A stretch of 64,000 nucleotides of DNA from Erpobdella octoculata. Taxonomy: Eukaryota > Annelida > Clitellata > Hirudinida > Erpobdellidae. Where the stretch lies: contig OZ022241.1 in NCBI GenBank assembly GCA_963978895.1, positions 25,880,073 through 25,944,072 of the forward strand. The letters run 5' to 3'. Both the position numbers and the translations under genes were made by a program. Positions 1-63,724 of this stretch are shown here, one piece after another; the first letter of the stretch is position 1, and each line of letters opens with the position of its first letter. The notes under the pieces were generated by a model that saw only the letters and a program-made list of their open reading frames with translations, ran no database searches and was not told where the DNA came from.

Positions 1-2690
1 TTAATCTCATAGGTATCTATAGACTTCCAAAATGTTCTAAACCACAATTTTTGAGGATTTCTACAACCTTTTTGAATATCTTTTTTCTCTATCTACTCCT
101 TTTATTATTGGGGATTTTAATATTCCTATTAATAAAACTAAGGACCCTTTTGTTTCTCAATTTCTTGAAATCCTATCTACTTTTAACTTCTTTCAGCATT
201 GTGTCTTCGACTCATAATCGAGGCAACACATTGGATCTTATTATTTCTCCTCTCTTCTCTAATATAGGTAGTCTTTCATCTGTAAAACTTCACTTTACTT
301 TATTTTTTTTAAATTTACCTTTTTCTCAACCCTTAAGTAATCTTTTATTTGTTACTAAACGGTGTTGGTCTAGATTTGATAAAACTCAATTTTTAGATCT
401 ATTTCATTACTTCTGGGTTTTCTTCTTCTTCTTTCACTGACGTCGATTCATTTATGGACAATCTCAACTCGACGAATTCATCCATATTGAATATTTTGGT
501 TCCTTTTAAGACGTCTAGGTTTCGGCTCTTTTTTTAAAAAGCTCCTTGGTTTGATCGTGATTGTGTTCTCTTTAAGCAATCAGCCCGTAAAACTGAGAAA
601 GCTTATCGTTCTAATCTCTCTAAAGCTTCTTGGTATGAGTGGCAATACCATCTCAAATAATACTATAAGCTACTTTTTGATAAGCACTCTTCTTTTTAAG
701 AAAATCTATTGTTCTAGCTTCAAATTCTAGAAATAGGTGGTCTTCTCTGTCTAAACTCCTCAATAACAAATCTCATCCTCTTTCTTTCTCTCCTGATGAC
801 TATCATAACTTTCTAACTACTAAAATAAATAACATTAGATCTTATAATAATAGTCAAACTCTTATTTTTTCTAAATTCTCGACTGAAACTTTTACTTCTT
901 TCTCTCCTATTACACTTGACTATATTACTAAACTTATTAACTCTATGTCTTCTTCTACTTGCTCTTTGGATCTTATTCCTGCTCCTATCTTTAAAAAACT
1001 TTTTTCTCTTTTTTATCCAATCTTACTTGACTTAATTAATCTATCTTTATCTACATCTGTGTTTCCTTCTGTTCTTAAATCTTCCTTTATTATACCTACT
1101 ATTAAAAATGCATATCTTGATCCTTCCTCTCTTTCTAGCTATAAGCCTGTCTCTAATCTGTCTTTTATATCTAAAATCATAGAGAAAGTTGTATATGAGC
1201 AAATAAATGCTTATCTGACTACTTTCTCACTTCTTCCTCTTTCCCAATCTGGCTTTAGATCTGGTCATTCTACTGAAACTGCTCTACTTAAACTCTATAA
1301 TGATCTGATTGTTTCTTCTGATTCTGGCCTTTCTACTCTTCTTCTTTGTCTTGATTTTTCATCTGCATTTGATGCAGTTGATCACTCACTGTTATTGAAA
1401 GTACTTGATACATCTTTTAATATAACTGATAAATCACTCTCATGGGTTAATTCATATCTATCTGGTAGATCTTCTTATGTATCTATTGAATCTTCTAAAT
1501 CTACTTCTGTATCTTTAAATTATGGCGTTCCTCAAGGCTTTGTTCTTGGCCCTTTACTGTTTATTCTATATATTTTTTTTGTAATAGTTTATAGTCCTTT
1601 ACACCAGGTGTTTTAAGACTAAAATGGCTGTATGTTGGAAGCACTTAAGTACTTCCTGTCGTGGATCATAATTTGATCTTTTTAACTTTCCCCTCTTCCT
1701 TTCTCCAGGCTTGGAACTGGCATGCAAAAGCAAGGCGGAGTTCTTATTTATTCTATATACTTCTGAACTTCCTTATTTTCCTACTCTCTCAATAGTCAAA
1801 TGTATGCTGATGACTCGTATGTCTATTCTAATTTTTCTAACTTCTCTCTTAAGTCTGTTGTTAATCAAATAACTGCCTGCCTTCAATCTATTATCACTTG
1901 GAGTTCTATGTGTCTTAAGCCTAATCCTGATAAGTTTGAATTAATCTATTTCAATAAAGCCTCAAAATCTGTAACTCTGCTTCCTTTGGTTCTGCTACCT
2001 CCATCTTCTCTTTCTATTTCTCCTTCTTCTCTTATTCGTAGTTTAGGTTTTCTCTTTGACTCCAACTTGTCTTTAACTCCTCAAATAATATCTATCACTA
2101 AATCTTGCTACTTACATATACGACGCATTAAACAACTTCTTCCACTGCTCGATGATCCTTCGCTACAACTTCTAGTCTCTTCTCTTATTCTATCTCGAAT
2201 TCACTATTGCAATTCTCTTTACTATAATCTACCTGACTCTACCCTTCATCCTCTTTCTAAAGCCTTCAATTGTGCTGCACGTTTAGTTTCCCGCACCTCT
2301 TCTTTTCTCATATCTCTCCATCTCTTGTTCTTCACTGGCTACTTCTTAAATATAGGATGATGTTTAAAATTTGCTTACTAATGTTTAAAATTAAAAATTG
2401 CTCTTCTCAACTCTACCTAACAAACTTATTAAAAGTCCCTCCTAAGTCTAGTCTTCGATCTTCCTCCTTTAACCACATTCATATCTTTTCTGTTAAGCAT
2501 TCTTTTGCTAAACGCTTTTTTTCTACTCTGGTCCTATCTCTGGAACTTTCTTCCTACTTCTCTAACTAAATTTACTTCTCTCACAGTTTTACGTCGGGAA
2601 CTTAAGTCTTATTTATTTAAAAAGTTTGTTTCCGAGCGCTCTTGAACGATAGTAAAAAGCGCTATATAAATTCAACTGATTGATTGATGC
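1..2690 (+). mobile_element. LINE, CR1/L2-like, 5' truncated and decayed
   Basis: Frames on the plus strand carry endonuclease remnants (HNRGNTLDLII near 215) and a reverse transcriptase: SYKPVSNLSFISKIIE, SGFRSGHSTETALLKLYND, LDFSSAFDAVDHSLLLK, GVPQGFVLGPLLF, and after an inserted SINE, MYADDSYVY and a C-terminal stretch to about 2570. Frameshifts and stops break it, including one near 1797 just before YADD. The 3' tail reads gcgctatataaatt and ends in gattgattga-like repeats. The sequence before position 1 is cut by the window. The strong T/C bias makes its frames Ser/Leu rich. Confidence 0.85.
1573..1746 (-). mobile_element. Poly(A)-tailed SINE (family A) inserted in the LINE
   Basis: Reverse-oriented copy: poly-T at 1573-1580, then gtaatagtttatagtccttt, ending at ggcggagtt. 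It is flanked by the 13-bp target duplication tttattctatata at 1560-1572 and 1747-1759. Insertion between the GVPQG and YADD motifs of the RT shows that it is younger than the LINE. Confidence 0.9.
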
Positions 2691-2699
2691 CTCGTGAGT

Positions 2700-3331
<632 letters not shown>

Positions 3332-3429
3332 GTGTGTGTGTCTATCTGTTGCATTTTCCTATAAAAAGGACATAATTGCACCTTATTGTTTTTCAAAAAT
3401 AACTTTTTAAATAATTTAAAAAAGTATTC

Positions 3430-3560
3430 TAAATAGCCTAGGATCTACCCTCAGACATACCAAATGTACACACAAAATTTCATAACAATCAGTTCAGCCG
3501 TTTCGGAGGAGTTCAATTTCAAACACTATGACACGAGATTTATATATATATATATAATAA
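3430..3560 (+). repeat. Conserved-end repeat (AAATTTCAT...CAGTTC module)
   Basis: This stretch contains caaaatttcataacaatcag followed by a short TA run. The same kind of module recurs at 5170-5215, 12540-12570, 18710, 24020 and elsewhere, as the 3' portion of interspersed repeats. Confidence 0.5.
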
Positions 3561-3572
3561 TAATAATAATGA

Positions 3573-3780
3573 ATTTATATAGCGCCAGATAAGTCAGAGG
3601 CGCTTACGAAGGTTCCTTTGGATCGGAAACTTCGAAGAACACGCTATTTTCATAGACATGAGAAAGCAATGCGAGTGAACTCCTTGCCTAAGGGAGTTAC
3701 GCTGGTGACGCAGGTGAGGCTTGAACTGCCGACCTAACGATCAACAGGCGAGCGCTCTACCGCTCTGCCACCAGCGCCTC
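3573..3780 (-). mobile_element. tRNA-derived SINE, family T1
   Basis: On the minus strand it starts gaggcgctggtggcagagcg, has an A-box-like GGCAGAGCGGTAGAGC and a B-box-like GCAGTTCAAGCC, and ends in gcgctatataaattc plus (ATT)n. Its 3' end matches the tail of the LINE at 2657-2680, as expected of a SINE mobilised by that LINE. A second copy is at 63508. Confidence 0.88.
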
Positions 3781-3800
3781 ATATATATATATATATGAGA

Positions 3801-4437
<637 letters not shown>

Positions 4438-4633
4438 TTCAGTTTGTTTTCACCTTCCGCTTGCTCTCCCGTCAATTTATCCTTAATGTAAAGTTTTATT
4501 TGGCAAGAGACGACAACTAAGTTGATTTTTGATAAAAGTATTAAAATAGCCTAGGACCTATCCTATTTGTCTCTCAGGCTCCCGTTTCCTTCCCTCTCCT
4601 GCTCGCTTAACTCATCCGAATATATATATATAT

Positions 4634-4802
4634 ATAACTCCGCCTCGCTAATTGCGAGCCAGTCCCAAGCCTGGATTAAGGAGGAGGAACAGTTAAAAGG
4701 ATCAAACTTTGATCCACGACAGGAAGTACTTATGTGCTTCCTGCATACAGCCAATTCAGACTTAAAACACTTGGTGTAAAGGACTATAAACTATCACAAG
4801 AA
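4634..4802 (+). mobile_element. SINE family A, near full length
   Basis: It begins aactccgcctcgctaattgc, contains gatccacgacaggaagtact and ends cttggtgtaaaggactataa followed by a short A-rich tail. Same family as 1573, 21674, 23284 and 57809. Confidence 0.88.
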
Positions 4803-4811
4803 AATATATAT

Positions 4812-5260
4812 ACTAGCGGGGTTACCCGGCGTTGGTCGAGGTTTTCAAAGGTTTTTTATCGGTTTTCTCTCTTGATCCCGTTTGCTCTCTCGCTCCGGGC
4901 GCTTTCCCGTTCCCGCTCATTTTCTCTTTTACACTCTTTCCTAACTTCCTTTAGCCCATAAAACGTACAATAGATTTGCTAAAAGTCAGTAAAAGTTGCT
5001 TGAAGCTTTCAAATGTTGTTACGTAAACTAAATTTGAATTGTATTACGCAATTACTTTTAATGGTCGTACATAGGCACTTTTGGCCTGGAAAGGGTTAAA
5101 ACCATAAAACACCAATTGTTTGATAAATTTTCCCCAAAATTGATATATACCACCTAAATGTTTTTCTTAAGTGTACCAAATTTTAATGAAATCTGTTCGG
5201 CGGTTTTTGAGTTTTAGTGAGACTTCGCACAGCTATATAATTTTATATATCTATAGATAT
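4812..5260 (+). mobile_element. Degenerate copy of the CTAGCGGGG/VNTR element
   Basis: The head is ctagcggggttacccggcgt, followed by C/T-rich variable sequence to about 4950 and a body ending near 5215 with the aaattttaatgaaatctgtt module and short TA runs. More diverged than the copies at 12121 and 18672. Confidence 0.6.
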
Positions 5261-5487
5261 ATTCGGTTTGTCCTTTTAATAATAAATCATTCTTTTGAAC
5301 GACACGTTTTGTTCATTCTGGCCTTGTCCATCTCTAGTATCTCTACAATGCCATGTTTATTTCTTGGCTGCTGTTTCGGTTGCATTGGTGATAAGATTAG
5401 TGTCATTAGTGATTAGTGAAATAAAATAAAGATTTGACAAGAAAATAACACTTGCCGAAGCAGCTTCAAGATTTTTTGTTATTAAGA

Positions 5488-6012
5488 ATGGGTGAAGGCG
5501 AACTCGCTGCTTCTAATTCTAATAAACTATCCACTACCAACCTGATGCATCTCGATCGCGCACAAATTAGTTCAAATTTAAGCCAAGTTGCTCTTATCTC
5601 CGAAAATTCCGCGCAACGCTTGTCGCATTGTGACTTGCATCCCTCTATCCAGTCACCCAGCCCCAACAAAAAATCGCATTTGGAAGATGGTGAGATAGTC
5701 CAGAACAGTTTCAAACGAACATATCAATGGCAGCCCCACCAAACAGGAGCCTCTCACTGTATGTTTAACTCATATTCAGCAAATCAACTCCCCAGCTACA
5801 AATTAAAAAGAAAGAATTCTCTAGGCTACCTCCACAAGCAAGTTATTGCTCATCTCGAACTCAGACATTTGCAAAGATCTCTAGAAGAAGCTGTGAAAGA
5901 GATTGAACAACTGTCTTCAGAATTACAGCAAGCCCAAGACATAATCTCTAAGCTAAGGAAGGAATTTCACTCCCCAGATGGTTCAGACTTTTTTGGAAAA
6001 ATAAACATTTAG
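5488..6012 (+). CDS. Hypothetical protein, 174 aa, C-terminal coiled coil
   Basis: I do not recognise this gene. The first ATG of the open frame is at 5488 (AAGAATGG, a good start context); the frame is open a little further upstream but with no Met. The first two thirds are polar, rich in Ser, Asn, His and Gln and probably disordered; residues about 116-157 form a leucine-rich amphipathic helix (VIAHLELRHLQRSLEEAVKE and on to ISKLRKEF), a likely coiled coil or leucine zipper. There is no signal peptide or membrane segment. No intron is needed. Normal codon use, lack of transposon motifs and a poly(A) signal downstream favour a real host gene or terminal exon; it runs tail to tail with GCN2. 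A 5' exon may exist, since ttattaag just before the ATG resembles an acceptor. Confidence 0.6.
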   Translation: MGEGELAASNSNKLSTTNLMHLDRAQISSNLSQVALISENSAQRLSHCDLHPSIQSPSPNKKSHLEDGEIVQNSFKRTYQWQPHQTGASHCMFNSYSANQLPSYKLKRKNSLGYLHKQVIAHLELRHLQRSLEEAVKEIEQLSSELQQAQDIISKLRKEFHSPDGSDFFGKINI

Positions 6013-6570
6013 TTTGAATATCAAGAACACTAGATATAATGCAAAAACTGTTTTTTGTGTGTGTGTAAGACTCCTATGTTCTATTATAAAACAATCCTAT
6101 AAAAATTTTCCTCAGCACTGTAGAGTATTATCACAGGGCCCCTGCAAATAGAAATAGACTGTGCTGTAATAAGACTCTAATTGTAATATATAATTAACAT
6201 AATTAATACCGGCTGTTTCTGAATTTATGTGAAATCAAATCTTCTGTTAGTCGTAGAATGTACTTCCGATTCTTTGGAAACCTTGAAAATATGCAAGATG
6301 TCAGAATGTTATTAATATTCAAGTTAAGAAATTATGTCTAGTGAAATAAGAATTTAAAATAACAGATTTGACTGATAAAAGCAATTATAGAAACTGATTT
6401 AAATGAAATTTGTGCAATTAACAACTTGAGCTTTTGTCAAATTTATCTAGATCAACACAACGTTAATACTCATATATTATTTTAAATTGGTTTAGTAAAT
6501 AGGTTGTAGTTGTTCCTGCTCTATTCAATTTGTTTTTAAATAATATTATTATTCCATGCATTAAATAAGT
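6013..6570 (+). other. Probable 3' untranslated region
   Basis: AT-rich unique-looking sequence without ORFs or recognisable repeats, between the stop codon and the poly(A) signal of the 174-aa gene. A short (GT)n run lies at 6055-6066. Confidence 0.35.
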
Positions 6571-6577
6571 GCAATAC

Positions 6578-6583
6578 AATAAA
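6578..6583 (+). terminator. AATAAA poly(A) signal
   Basis: AATAAA about 566 bases after the stop of the 174-aa ORF, followed by a T-rich stretch. It is the best placed candidate for 3' end formation of that gene. Confidence 0.4.
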
Positions 6584-6779
6584 ATTTTATTTTTTTATAT
6601 TGTCATTTTCAGACTGTTATTTAGGAAAGCATGAAGTTGGAGTATTGTAAGATATTTTTCAAGCATTTTATGTAGCTATTTCAAAAACTTGATGGATTCA
6701 ATCTGACTATGATCAAACAAATTTGAAAACCAAGCTTTTTTTCAATAAAATTGCATAGTTATTGTATCTTCCATTATAC

Positions 6780-6965
6780 AGTAGCTAGGATAGCCGAGTC
6801 AGTGGAGTGTTAGATTTGAATGTGAAAGCCTCATGGTTCAACTACCACTTGCTGCCTAGTAGCTCATGTTATCAAACAATTTAGTGGGTAAATTAGTTTC
6901 TCTGTGAGGAATGTAAACAATCAAACTCTGTGAAAGGCACTTTATTACCAATGCTTTTATTAACT
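6780..6965 (+). mobile_element. tRNA-derived SINE, family T2, degenerate
   Basis: It contains tagccgagtcagtggagtgt and a B-box-like catggttcaactacc, then a body shared with the copy at 21235. The tRNA-like arms no longer pair well, so it is not a functional tRNA. Confidence 0.65.
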
Positions 6966-7029
6966 CGTCGGCTCTGTTTCTCTGTCTGTTTCAAATCTTG
7001 CAATCAATTTTTGAGTCACTTCCTGATGA

Positions 7030-7326
7030 TAGATTTTTTTCAAATTTTGCATACATGCTCAAGATAGAAGACAATGCAATATTCAATTATTAGTTTTACA
7101 ATAAGTCAATTAATTTAGTTAATTTTCTTGAGGATTTTATCGAGGGGTTTCTTGAGGGTTTTCTTGAGGGTTTTCTTGACCACAAAACGCTAACCGACTG
7201 GCAGACTATTTTACCAAGTTAACACGAACCATAGATTTTTTCAAATTTTGCATACATGCTTAAAATAGAAGACAATGCAATATTCAATTATTAGTTTTAC
7301 AATAAGTCAATTAATTTAGATAATTT
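7030..7326 (+). repeat. Direct repeat, about 95 bp twice
   Basis: 7030-7126 and 7232-7326 are nearly identical (agattttttcaaattttgca through caataagtcaattaattta), separated by about 105 bp that include three gagggtttt motifs. No coding potential. Confidence 0.85.
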
Positions 7327-7749
7327 TAATTAATTTCGATATTTCGATATAATTAAGATATTTCGACTTTAACATAAAATAAAAGAGTAATATAAGAAAA
7401 AATTGATTGCAAAATTTGTGTTTTAATTACATATAAGAGCATTGGTTTTAAAAATTCGTTTTTAATTTACTTGTAAAATTGATTGATTGAACTATTCCAA
7501 TTCATACCCATAATTAATTTCTGTAAAACATTACTAAACCGTATTACTATTTAATTATATCCTGTAAAACAAATGATTGATTTGATTCAGTCTGTTGGAT
7601 TGATTTATATTGGATTTCTTTTAACTGTTTTCCAGACTTCTACTGCTTCTACAAGTATCTACTGTAAGCCAGTTTACACGCATGTTTTTTAAGTTTTTTG
7701 TTTAGATGTGTTTATTCCTGACTGTTTAAAGTTTAAATGAATAATTAAT

Positions 7750-59414
<51,665 letters not shown>

Positions 59415-59564
59415 CCTAAAAATAAAAGCACATATCTCACAATGATAATTACAATTAGCTCTCTTTTCTTCGGTTCAAAACCTCAAAGAGAATGACTGCA
59501 TTTCATTTGTTAGTGAAAAATCTTTTTCATTTTAAACTTATTTAAAAGTTTAAAAATTATAATT

Positions 59565-59800
59565 AGCAGTAGAGGTACCGATTATCAGTCTATAACCGTT
59601 ACCGACAGATTATCAACCTTTTACCAATAATTTTTATTGGCCGATAACCGGAACAAGTGGATTATCAGCCATTTAGTGCTATTTCTAATCTTGTGCAATG
59701 CAGTAATGATGCATTCAGTCCACAGAGTTAGTGTATATCATTGGTGTTGCAATCGTTCCATTATTGGATTATTAAATTTGTATTTAAATTATCTTTCCAA
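59565..59800 (+). mobile_element. Fragment of the 14026-type hAT MITE
   Basis: gaggtaccgattatcagtct, ccgataaccgg and cattggtgttgcaatcgttc correspond to parts of the 14026-14859 element. Lies just upstream of GCN2 exon 1. Confidence 0.6.
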
Positions 59801-59949
59801 TGCTATATTTAGATACAACTAAATTACTAAATTGTTAGTAAAAACAGCAGAAATAATTTATTACGCCAATCTCCATCTTTACTTACATCTGTGTGAAATC
59901 ACCACGATAAACAGCCAATCTTATTTCACCAAAAATGCACTGACAATAA

Positions 59950-60890
59950 AAAAAAATTTTCATGGCCTCGTGGGTAAATACCCTCAGACTTGGGAACGGA
60001 CATTTCCCCCCAGACGTTTCCCCCCTTTGGGGTAGGACCTTTCCTCCCCAGGGTAGATTTAGAGTTCAGCTTTTTCTAACAAACAAAAAATTTTTTAAAA
60101 GATTTAACAGTAATCCCGTCAGACAGGTTGTATTGACAAAAAATATTTGGTAAAAGCGTAGGATCAGTGACCCTGGCCCTAACCCTACCCCAACCCTACC
60201 CCTAACCCAGGATCACTGATTGTGCACTTTTATCAAATATTTTTTGTCAATACAGCCTCTATGACGGTATTACCAGATTTAACATTTGTTGTTTATATTT
60301 AATCGAATATTATTAATTGAATAGAGAATAGAGTATTTGGCGTGCAGAAAAAAGGGTTAGTTACTTTGTTACTTTGTTAGGGCTAGGGATAGGGCTAGGG
60401 TTAAGGTTAGCATCCCACTAGTTACTTCGTTAGGGTTAGGGCTAGCATCCCACTAGTTACTTCATTAGGGTTAGCATCCCACTAGTTACTTTGTTAGGGT
60501 TAGGGTTAAGGTTAGGGCTAGGATTAGGGTTAGCATCCCGCTAGTTACTTCGTTAGGGTTAGCATCCCACTAGCTACTTCGTTCACCGGCAGGTAAGCAA
60601 GGGCATTCAACAATACACAATATGCAAAAATGCTTTACGCGATTTTTCTTTTTATAAGCTTTTTAACAGCCCCTGCTCCTGCACCTTAACATGGAAGAAA
60701 CTTCTGCAAAACCACAAATTCATACTCTACTTAATTTTATTTACTTTCATCTGTCAGAGAAAACGTCATATCATGGAAAAAAAATCTTATGACAGGGGGG
60801 AAATGTCCTACATTCCCTCAGATACTACCTACTCCCCCTACCCGCCTTGCGGGATCCCTGAAGAGAAGGACGTTGTCCAGTAATTCCAAA
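59950..60890. mobile_element. Composite foldback element with telomere-like repeats
   Basis: Outer inverted pair ggacatttcccccc (59999-60012) and ggggggaaatgtcc (60796-60809). Inside, a 60-bp inverted repeat (60109-60170 and 60215-60275; ttgtattgacaaaaaatatt in the left arm) encloses CCCTAACCC-type repeats (60171-60208). TTAGGG-type repeats mixed with tagcatcccactagttactt units fill 60355-60590. Confidence 0.65.
60355..60590. repeat. Interstitial telomere-like and tagcatcccactag repeats
   Basis: Runs of ttagggttaggg alternate with about six copies of gttagcatcccactagttac. Degenerate, so an interstitial array rather than a chromosome end. Confidence 0.85.
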
Positions 60891-61394
60891 AAAAAACCTT
60901 TACAAAAAAAAATTAACTATATGCACTGCCATCATTGTGGCCAGCTTCGAACCAGGCGCATAAAAAAATACAGAATCAGCTGTAAGCACTGCCTGAAACA
61001 ATTTTAATAAAAAAGGTTTTTACAAAGCAATGCATCACCTGGACAAAAACCCTTCTTGTTAAAACTGCTAATAATCTTACTTTGACACTCATATATAATA
61101 TGCGTAACTAATTTAAAAACGGCGACGAGAATAGAAACCACGAACGATAACACAGCACCGTTGACATATACACAACTAAGCAATGAAACTCACAAGATTG
61201 AACAGACCTCGTTGTTAAAGTTTCTGATATTAAAATAATTATTTGCAGCAAATTAATACAAAAACAAATAAATTGTTAACGTTTAAATTATTTAATCTAT
61301 TTTATAAATCAGATCTATATCAATAAGGTACTCAATGTTCCGCTCACCGCCCCGATCGCCCTATTCAATTTTAAACTAAGGCATAACTATCATC
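60590..61394. other. Unrecognised DNA with a short CxxC...CxxC frame
   Basis: A plus-strand frame ending at 61007 encodes MHCHHCGQLRTRRIKKYRIS then CKHCLKQF, a possible zinc-ribbon remnant of 30 residues, next to the foldback end. Otherwise AT-rich with no recognisable gene. The GCN2 promoter should lie somewhere left of here, but I cannot identify it. Confidence 0.35.
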
Positions 61395-61623
61395 AAATAA
61401 CCCTTTTTCCACTTCACATTTTCAAAAAATGGTGAAACACGTATATCATTATTTTTAGAGTAGAAACTAAATACTAATTTTACTTTTGTAGCATTTACAG
61501 TTTTTGATTAGCAGTTACTTTAAAAACCAAGTAACCCTATTTTCCACCCCATATTTGAAGTCCTGGAAACCAAATTTTCAAAAAATGGTAAAACACGTAT
61601 ATCATTATTTCTGGAGTAGAAAC

Positions 61624-63145
61624 TAGGGATGTCACGGGTAGTACTTTTTGGAGTTTTCGGGTTCGGGTTTGTGAAACTAGAGTTTTCGGGTTCGGGTTCG
61701 GGTTTGTAGTTTTCAAAAAACCGGGTTCGGGTTCGGGTTCGGGTTACGGGTACTGGCTTATGATTTCAAATTCCTGGATTGATTTTAAATTTACCTAGTG
61801 TATATACATATACAAACGAGAGCGATCAATTCATCCATTGGCCATTACACGTATTGAATAAACTCTAACAAGTTATTTTTTTAGCTTTCCAAATAATGTG
61901 ATTTCTTTGGCCGAAGGAGGCTTAATTGTTTTAGTTCGATCGCGGCTCGGTCCGGCCAGATAATCAGGCGGATTAGTGGTCTAGTTACACACTCACCAAT
62001 AAAATGACCTATTTGTGTTATTTGTTACGTAAAGGTGATAATACAAAACTTGTATGGCTTGCGATTAGTATAATACGTTACCTCTTGAATTATTCTAATT
62101 TATTAATTTTTTTCCCGGCTCGGTCTGGTCGGGTAATCAGGCGGATTAGTGTTTTTGCTTATACATTTGCCAATAAAATGACTGTGACGCATACATCATT
62201 TATAGACTTTGCCAGTTAAAGTTTAGGATTATGCAAGATTATCTTTATAACAAAGGGTCTTTGTTGAAAAACTTTGAGTATATGAATGAATAAATATGAG
62301 GTTATATAACTGAAGTAAAATGTTGAGAGTCATGGCTATCCGCGATTTCTTCGACCGAAGGAGGCTTAATTATTTTAGTTCGTTCGCGGCTCGGTCCGCC
62401 TGATAATCAAACGGATTAGTGGTCTAGGTTACACCATCACTAATAAATCGGTTCCTAATACTATTTCATTTTTAAATCCTTTATATTATTTTCGATTGTC
62501 TTCCCGTCTGTCTTCCTGTCGGTCACAAACTTTGAGTCTCAAAATTAACTCACTTCCCGTTATCCGATCGAGCTGAAATTTGGCACATCGACTTGGGCTG
62601 CGAGACAATTGAATCTATCAAAATTTCAGTTTGATCGGATATTGTATAATTAAGTTTTTCAAAAAACACCAAATTTTAACGGATTTTTAATTTTTGAATT
62701 TGGCTCTGGGCTGTAAAAGTAATTAAAAATCTAGGATCGTATATAAAGGATTTATAATAAAAACTTTGTTTTTATGGGTTAGTTTTTTAATAAACTAGAA
62801 AAGTTATGAAAACTCTTTTTGTGTTGCTATTTTTAAAACTGGAATAAATATTTATTTACTAAAAAAATTTATTTGTTCACAACTCCGAGTTCGGGTATTA
62901 GGCTTATGAAATTTCGGGTTCGGGTATCAAGTTTTCACATTTTCGGGTTCGAGTTCGGGTTCGGGTATCAAGTTTTCTCATTTTCGGGTTCGGGTTCGGG
63001 TATCAAGTTTTCACATTTTCGGGTTCGGGTTTGGGTTCGGGTATCAAATTTTCACACTTTCGGGTTCGAGTTCGGGTTCGGGTATCAGAAAAAGACCGGG
63101 TAGTACCGAACTCGGGTTCGGGTTCGGGTACCCGTGACATCCCTA
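61624..63145. mobile_element. hAT nonautonomous element, 1,522 bp, in the satellite
   Basis: Perfect 17-bp terminal inverted repeats TAGGGATGTCACGGGTA, flanked by the 8-bp duplication gtagaaac at 61616-61623 and 63146-63153. Subterminal gggttcgggttcggg arrays at both ends (61645-61750, 62880-63130). No transposase frame; a segment with ataatcaggcggattagtgg recurs three times inside. Confidence 0.93.
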
Positions 63146-63507
63146 GTAGAAACCAAATACTAATTTTTACTCCTGCAGCATCTACAGTTTTTGAGTAGCA
63201 GTTACATTAAAAACCAAATAACCTTATTTTCTAGCCCACATTTGAGGTCCTGGAAACCAAATTTTAAAAAAATGGTAAAACACGTATATCTTTATTTTTA
63301 GAATAGAAACTAAATACTAATTTGTACATCTGAGGTATTTACAGTTTTTGAGTAGCAGCTACTTTTAACCGGCACAAAACCTCAAAATGCTTGCAGTTGT
63401 TGAGTAGCAGTTATTTTAAAGTCAAATTACCCGATTTTGACCCCACATTTGAAGTCATGGAAACCAAAGTTTTAAAAAATGGTGAAACACTTATATCGCT
63501 ATTTTTG

Positions 63508-63724
63508 AGGCGCTGGTGGCAGAGCGGTAGAGCGTTCGCCGGTCGATCGTTAGGTCGGCAGTTCGAACCTCGCCGCGTCACCAGCGTAACTCCCTTAAGC
63601 AAGGAGTTCACTCGCATTTGCTAAAGCGGTAGGCGTCTATAAATGGCTGCCTTTGCAAGTACCCTCCCTCTCTCGCCTTGAGCAAGACTTGTTTTGTTAA
63701 GGCGTATGCTAAATCTCAATAAAA
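63508..63724 (+). mobile_element. tRNA-derived SINE, family T1, in the satellite
   Basis: gaggcgctggtggcagagcg, A box ggcagagcggtagagc, B box ggcagttcgaacctc, then body gtcaccagcgtaactccctt. It ends in aatctcaataaaaaaaatac. The tRNA-like part is better preserved than in the copy at 3573. Confidence 0.88.

Noticed and set aside
5466..5714. 82-codon minus-strand frame
   Set aside because: Shadow of the plus-strand 174-codon ORF, which has the better start context and a domain-like C-terminus.
60160..60560. True chromosome end
   Set aside because: The telomere-like repeats are short, degenerate, present in both orientations, and followed by several kb of other sequence.
63508..63600. tRNA gene
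   Set aside because: A and B boxes are good, but the arms do not fold as a full cloverleaf, the sequence continues into a SINE body, and another copy with the same body lies at 3573.
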